Shown here one piece after another: positions 60,355-64,000 of a stretch of 64,000 nt of DNA (the first letter of the stretch is position 1; the number at the start of each line of letters is the position of its first letter). Location of the stretch: positions 1-64,000 of the forward strand of contig DASPRY010000175.1 of the NCBI GenBank assembly GCA_035624215.1, written 5' to 3'. The position numbers and the translations under genes were made by a program. The DNA is from JAFAGX01 sp035624215 (lineage in GTDB: Bacteria; Acidobacteriota; Terriglobia; Terriglobales; Acidobacteriaceae). The notes below the pieces were generated by a model, which was not told where the DNA came from, made no database searches, and saw nothing but the letters and a program-made list of their open reading frames with translations.

Positions 60355-61818
60355 ATGGCCACCGCCACAAGCGACTTGTATGGCGAATCTGAGATCCGCA
60401 GGTTTCGCCGCCTGACCGTGATTTGGGGGATCACAGTAGTTCTGCTTCTTCCGGTTTTGGCTTTGCTCGGCTATTTCATGCGGCTTTTTCAGTCAGGCGC
60501 GTTCGCCGGTCTGCGTCCGGAGTGGTTCTATGCTGTGCTGACCCTGCATTCGTTGGGTATGGTGGGAACGTGGTTTGTGGGATCTATGGCAGGCATCAGT
60601 TATCTGCTGCTGAAATACACGCGACCCAGCCTGGCGGTTTCGAAATTCGCTTATTGGGGCACGTTGGTAGGAGTGGTTCTCTTGATCGTCTGCACCTTGG
60701 GCGGATTGTTTGGCACGGGATGGTATTTCTTGTATCCCTTGCCCCTGATGTCCCAACGCGTGTGGCAGCCTTGGGCGACGCTGGTGTTTTTTATTGCCCT
60801 GGCAATTCTCGGCGTTTGTTGGACAATCTGGACTCTGGACATCCTGCGTTCGATTGCTAAGCGCTATTCCCTGGGCGCAGCTCTCGGCTTGAACTACGTT
60901 TTCACCAGACCGGGCCCGGAGGTCCCGCCGCTGGTTTTGATCACTACCGTGAGCTTGATAGTCGGAGTAGCCGGTTTTGTCGCGGCGGTCATCGTAATCG
61001 CCTTATTTGCAGCCCGCGCCTTGGGAGTGAACGTCGATCCCTTGCTGATGAAGAATCTGACGTTCTTTTTCGGCCATATTCTGGTCAATATCACCATGTA
61101 CCTGGGAGTCGCCATGGTCTATGAGCTGCTCCCCACGTACGCCGGCCGTCCTTGGAAGACCAACCGGGTCGTAGCAATCGCCTGGGACGCTGTGCTGCTG
61201 CTTATCCTGTTTGCCTATTTCCACCACCTCTACATGGATTTTGCCCAGCCGGATTGGGTCCAACGATTCGGACAGATTTGTTCCTACGGCCTTGCCATAC
61301 CCGCTGGCGTAGTATCGATTTTTGGCACTTTGGCCTTGGTCTATGCGGCCCGAATGCGGTGGACTTTTGCTTCAACCCTGCTATTTTTGGGAATTATGGG
61401 CTGGGGAGTTGGCGGCATCGCTGCCGTGATTGACTCCACCGTAGAGGTGAACTTTCGCTTTCACAATACCTTGTGGGTTCCGGCTCACTTCCACACCTAT
61501 TACCTGATGGGTGTGGTGCTCATAATTCTCGGCTTCATCGACCACGCCGGCAAAGAAATCTCCGGACTCGAAGAAATCTCCTGGCGCAGCAAGCTTACCG
61601 TCACCTTGCTGGTGATTGGCGACTGTGGATTTCTATCCATGTTTTACTGGGCAGGGGCGCATTCGGTTCCACGGCGATATGCGATTTATCCCATCGAAGT
61701 GGCACAGGGTACCCTCTATGCCAGAATCGCCGTTGGATTCATTTCCGTGCTGCTCTTTGGCATATTCCTCTACCTCTGGGAGACGGGAAGACGATGTGTA
61801 AAAGCTCTTTCCGCATGA
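60355..61818 (+). CDS. Haem-copper oxidase superfamily subunit I with Asn in place of the active-site Tyr
   Basis: This 487-residue catalytic subunit has about 12 helices. Metal-ligand His are all present: H65 (LHSLGMVGTW) and H380 for the low-spin haem, H378 (PAHFHTYY) for the high-spin haem, and H241, H290 and H291 (GHILVN; YFHHLYMD) for CuB. The spacing 241 to 290/291 equals that of B-family ba3 oxidase. The residue four after the first CuB His is N245, not the cross-linked Tyr of oxygen reductases. The Tyr fifteen residues after the His is kept (Y256). Loss of this Tyr is a feature of NO reductases derived from oxygen reductases. The gene's stop overlaps the SCO start. Confidence 0.88.
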   Translation: MATATSDLYGESEIRRFRRLTVIWGITVVLLLPVLALLGYFMRLFQSGAFAGLRPEWFYAVLTLHSLGMVGTWFVGSMAGISYLLLKYTRPSLAVSKFAYWGTLVGVVLLIVCTLGGLFGTGWYFLYPLPLMSQRVWQPWATLVFFIALAILGVCWTIWTLDILRSIAKRYSLGAALGLNYVFTRPGPEVPPLVLITTVSLIVGVAGFVAAVIVIALFAARALGVNVDPLLMKNLTFFFGHILVNITMYLGVAMVYELLPTYAGRPWKTNRVVAIAWDAVLLLILFAYFHHLYMDFAQPDWVQRFGQICSYGLAIPAGVVSIFGTLALVYAARMRWTFASTLLFLGIMGWGVGGIAAVIDSTVEVNFRFHNTLWVPAHFHTYYLMGVVLIILGFIDHAGKEISGLEEISWRSKLTVTLLVIGDCGFLSMFYWAGAHSVPRRYAIYPIEVAQGTLYARIAVGFISVLLFGIFLYLWETGRRCVKALSA

Positions 61819-62612
61819 CGCGAACTTGGACATCGGTGCTGTCTTCCATCTGTGCCGCGACGTTGCTGACCACCGCGGCTAGGTCGCAGCCGTCATCCGG
61901 CACTCGGTCCAACGCGCTTCCTTCCGAGGATCGATACATCTACAAACAGGTTCCGGACGTCGTGATTCACAAGGCCACTACAGAGACAACACTCTCCCGG
62001 GTCTGGCAGGGCAAGCCCGTATTGCTGACCATGGTTTTCACTCGTTGTGCGGGAGTTTGCTCGCCATTCTTGCGTTCGCTGAAAGCAGCGGCTGCCGATA
62101 GCGCGGGGCGCGATTACCGCATTGTCGTTCTCAGTTTTGATCCCAACGATACTCCCGCCGATATGGACGCGCTGGCGGAGAGCTTAGGTGTGAAATCAGT
62201 GCCAGGCTGGATTTTTGGTGTTGCCTCCCCCTCCGACATCCAACGATTGGCAGCAGCCAGCGGCTTCTGGTTTCAGTGGGATCCTTCGATCCAGCAGTAT
62301 GACCATCCTTCGCTGGTAGTGGCAATCGATCGCGGCAGGGTAGTGCGCATGCTAGCCGGCACAAGCGTTCCTTCGGCCTCTCTGAGAGAGGTTTCGCAGG
62401 AACTGCGAGGCAAATTTGTGGCTTCTTACGCGCTCCCCGGGAAAATTGCTTTCCGCTGTTTCGAGTATGATCCGAACCGCGGCCGCTACAGCTTGGATTG
62501 GGGTGTGCTACTCATGCTCCTGCCGGCAAGCTGTGCGCTGCTGGCGGTGGTTTGGGCCTTTTCCACCGAGCACCGCGACGTCCATGATTGCTACCGGTCA
62601 GCAACATCATGA
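61815..62612 (+). CDS. SCO1/SenC-family copper chaperone with C-terminal membrane anchor
   Basis: This 265-residue protein starts at the ATG overlapping the stop of subunit I (ATGA), so it is translationally coupled. It has a signal peptide (residues 1-24). The thioredoxin-like SCO domain has the copper-binding CxxxC motif (C78, C82 in TRCAGVC) and the distal His (H164 in YDHPSL). A C-terminal membrane helix (about 234-252) adds an anchor that most SCO proteins have at the N-terminus. SCO proteins insert copper into the CuA centre of subunit II. Confidence 0.88.
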   Translation: MTRTWTSVLSSICAATLLTTAARSQPSSGTRSNALPSEDRYIYKQVPDVVIHKATTETTLSRVWQGKPVLLTMVFTRCAGVCSPFLRSLKAAAADSAGRDYRIVVLSFDPNDTPADMDALAESLGVKSVPGWIFGVASPSDIQRLAAASGFWFQWDPSIQQYDHPSLVVAIDRGRVVRMLAGTSVPSASLREVSQELRGKFVASYALPGKIAFRCFEYDPNRGRYSLDWGVLLMLLPASCALLAVVWAFSTEHRDVHDCYRSATS

Positions 62613-62722
62613 GTTATTTGCAAAAAAGACCATTACTGCTGCTACCGACCGCTTGGTGTACACTGCCATGGCTCGGGATAGCAGCGAAATCCTGGCCAAA
62701 AAACTATACCGAGGCGAAAACA

Positions 62723-63502
62723 ATGAATGGAATCTTGAAATCTTTTGTAGTCGTGTGCACGCTTGCGATGGCCGCCGTATGGACCGCGCCAGCCCACGCA
62801 CAAATGTCGGACGTGAAGGAAAAATCACGGATGTATTCCTACGTGGGATTTTGGAATATTCCTCGTTCCCAATGGGGAGAGATGGAAAAGTCAGACGCCG
62901 CTGACCTGAAAACCCTGGAAAAGGCTCTGGCCAACGGCACGATTGTGGGATATGGCACGGATCTGAATTTGCTTCACGAGGCGGACGGTGCGACCCATGA
63001 CCAGTGGTGGTCGGCAATGTCTCTCGCCGGATTGCTTAACGTGCTGGATCAGTTCTACAAATCCGGCAGCGCCACTTCTCCCGTGCTCGGCACCGCCACC
63101 AAACACTGGGACAGCATTTATGTCAGCCGCTACTACAACTGGCATCCAGGGTCGTGGAAGGACGTATACACGTCAGGATCCTGCTTCAAACTGAAGGCGG
63201 ACGCGCCCAGTGACGCGCTCGACGTGCTCAGCAAAAACCTCCTTGTGCCATTGCTGGAGAAGATGATGGCTGAGGGAGCGGTTCACGAATACGAAATCGA
63301 CACCGAAGCCTACCACCGGCAACCCGTCAGCAATTTCTGCATTTTCGAAATCGTGGCCAACGCGGAGGCCCTGGATAAGGTCGGCGCCGCGGTGCGCGAG
63401 AGTTTCAAATCGAATCCCACGTATGGCCCGACATTTGACTCCATGGTGGACTGGACCGGGCATCGTGACGAGCTGACTCGCACCAACGCCACCTACAAAT
63501 AA
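62723..63502 (+). CDS. Secreted protein of unknown function
   Basis: This 259-residue protein starts at the ATG after GAGG (eight bases). A signal peptide MNGILKSFVVVCTLAMAAVW ends near PAHAQ. The mature part has the pattern SYVGFWNIPRSQWGEMEKSD, then a middle segment LVPLLEKMMAEGAVHEYEID and an EIVANAEALDKVGAAV region. These look like two ferredoxin-like (ABM-type) repeats, but no family is named with confidence. It has two Cys (SCFKL, NFCIF). It lies 110 bases after the SCO gene and ends in a good terminator, so it may be part of the oxidase transcript. Confidence 0.65.
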   Translation: MNGILKSFVVVCTLAMAAVWTAPAHAQMSDVKEKSRMYSYVGFWNIPRSQWGEMEKSDAADLKTLEKALANGTIVGYGTDLNLLHEADGATHDQWWSAMSLAGLLNVLDQFYKSGSATSPVLGTATKHWDSIYVSRYYNWHPGSWKDVYTSGSCFKLKADAPSDALDVLSKNLLVPLLEKMMAEGAVHEYEIDTEAYHRQPVSNFCIFEIVANAEALDKVGAAVRESFKSNPTYGPTFDSMVDWTGHRDELTRTNATYK

Positions 63503-63524
63503 TTTGGATCCCGATCATCGGCTG

Positions 63525-63558
63525 ACCCACCCTTCGCGCTCTTCGGAGGGTGGGTTTC
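63525..63558 (+). terminator. Rho-independent terminator of the oxidase region
   Basis: A perfect 9-bp stem ACCCACCCT (63525-63533) / AGGGTGGGT (63547-63555) is followed by TTT, 23 bases after the stop of the secreted protein gene. The T-run is short. Confidence 0.75.
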
Positions 63559-63683
63559 GTGTTGCTCCGGATGTTTGTCGTATGTGAAGGTCTCCACCCA
63601 AGTAGCCTGCCCTGTTTACATCTACTATCCCCAATCGATATTTCCCTCGCGTCAGGAAGCGAAATTGGGCTTAAGATTGGCTC

Positions 63684-63776
63684 ATGGCCAAGAAAACAGG
63701 AATGAGTGATTCAGCACTCTGGATTGTGGCATTAGTGCTGCTGCTGCTCGCCGCGTGGACCTACTTCAAGAAATAG
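63684..63776 (+). CDS. 30-residue single-pass membrane peptide
   Basis: This small ORF encodes MAKKTGMSDS followed by a clean membrane helix (ALWIVALVLLLLAAWTYF) and a KK end. No strong Shine-Dalgarno is seen. It lies 126 bases after the terminator of the preceding gene and has no co-directed partner within the window. The clear helix with basic flanks supports a real peptide, but function and expression are unknown. Confidence 0.4.
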   Translation: MAKKTGMSDSALWIVALVLLLLAAWTYFKK

Positions 63777-63975
63777 CCCTGTACCCTCCGTTCCGGCGCC
63801 CGTCCTTGGCGCATCCTACGCCGGTTTCGCGCAGTCCGTCCCACAACCGGACATTCTCTTTCCGGCGTTCTCCCGTCCCCTGCGGAAAATACTGAACTTA
63901 GATGGCGAGCCGCTTGGCGAAAGTATTGCTCACTCCAAAGCCGCGGTGGTGTCGCTACGATAGGGAGGTCGAGCC

Positions 63976-64000
63976 GTGGCAATCGAGAGAATACGACAAC
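63976..64000 (+). CDS. Possible start of a gene cut by the window edge
   Basis: A GTG preceded by GGGAGG at seven bases opens a frame (MAIERIRQ...) that runs off the end. With only eight codons nothing can be said of the product. The strong ribosome site is the only support. Confidence 0.35.

Noticed and set aside
63777..63982. Minus-strand ORF at the right edge
   Set aside because: Arg/Pro-rich composition with no motif and no ribosome site; looks like a random open frame.
1..64000. CRISPR array or insertion sequence
   Set aside because: No regularly spaced repeats and no transposase gene are seen; the dispersed repeats lack a fixed spacer.

Overview
The window looks like chromosomal DNA of a soil-type Acidobacteriota (Terriglobia / Koribacter-like). 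The indications are moderately high GC, a Ser/Thr kinase joined to a TolB-like and TPR region, a PIG-L protein with a long C-terminal extension, bactofilin, an ECF sigma / anti-sigma / DUF4097 set, large APC permeases and an HME-RND metal efflux operon. The assignment rests on gene style, not on a marker gene. After the two small ORFs are included, no gene-free stretch exceeds about 300 bases; the longest are 53486-53770 and 21513-21770, and both hold regulatory-looking sequence.

Left part (1-13.4 kb). A 3' half of tRNA-Pro sits at the very edge and suggests the end of an integrated element lying to the left. Then come a small CxxC protein, a TonB-domain protein, a TolC/HlyD export pair, a cytidylate-kinase-like protein with a decayed SDR gene behind it, Nudix, ABC-F, bactofilin, MsrB, a secreted protein, NAD synthetase, a DsbA-like thioredoxin-fold protein and a DinB-like protein.

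Middle-left (13.4-30.4 kb, mostly minus strand). PIG-L protein, APC permease and MFS form one tightly packed run. A TolB/TPR Ser/Thr kinase, an AAA kinase, a second APC permease with a universal-stress-like tail, UppP, an SH3/TPR protein, a threonine dehydratase with an apparent AUC start, RNase J and an EcsC-like protein follow.

Lysine/DAP block (30.4-36.7 kb, minus strand). asd, lysC, dapB, dapA and dapD lie in pathway order and cover aspartate phosphate to the succinylated tetrahydrodipicolinate intermediate. The run is interrupted by a small cytochrome c and a secreted protein with their own terminator. DapA carries an unusual Cys-rich C-terminal domain.

Middle-right (36.8-53.5 kb). GalT; aroK with a secreted protein and an AI-2E transporter; ECF sigma / anti-sigma / DUF4097; an MFSD1-like MFS; a CBS protein; a CzcCBA-type efflux operon ending in an unlisted 43-aa membrane peptide; a prepilin peptidase; and a CtpA-like protease.

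Right part (53.5-64 kb, plus strand). An ICMT-like methyltransferase and a MarR regulator lie behind a promoter with two perfect palindromes. Then a frameshifted PAS histidine kinase, tatA/tatC and a glutaminyl-cyclase-like M28 protein. Last is a haem-copper oxidase operon (CuA subunit II, subunit I, SCO) behind a promoter with its own palindrome. Subunit I keeps all six metal-ligand histidines but has Asn where oxygen reductases have the cross-linked Tyr, so it may be a CuA-containing NO reductase. This is the most interesting lead in the window.
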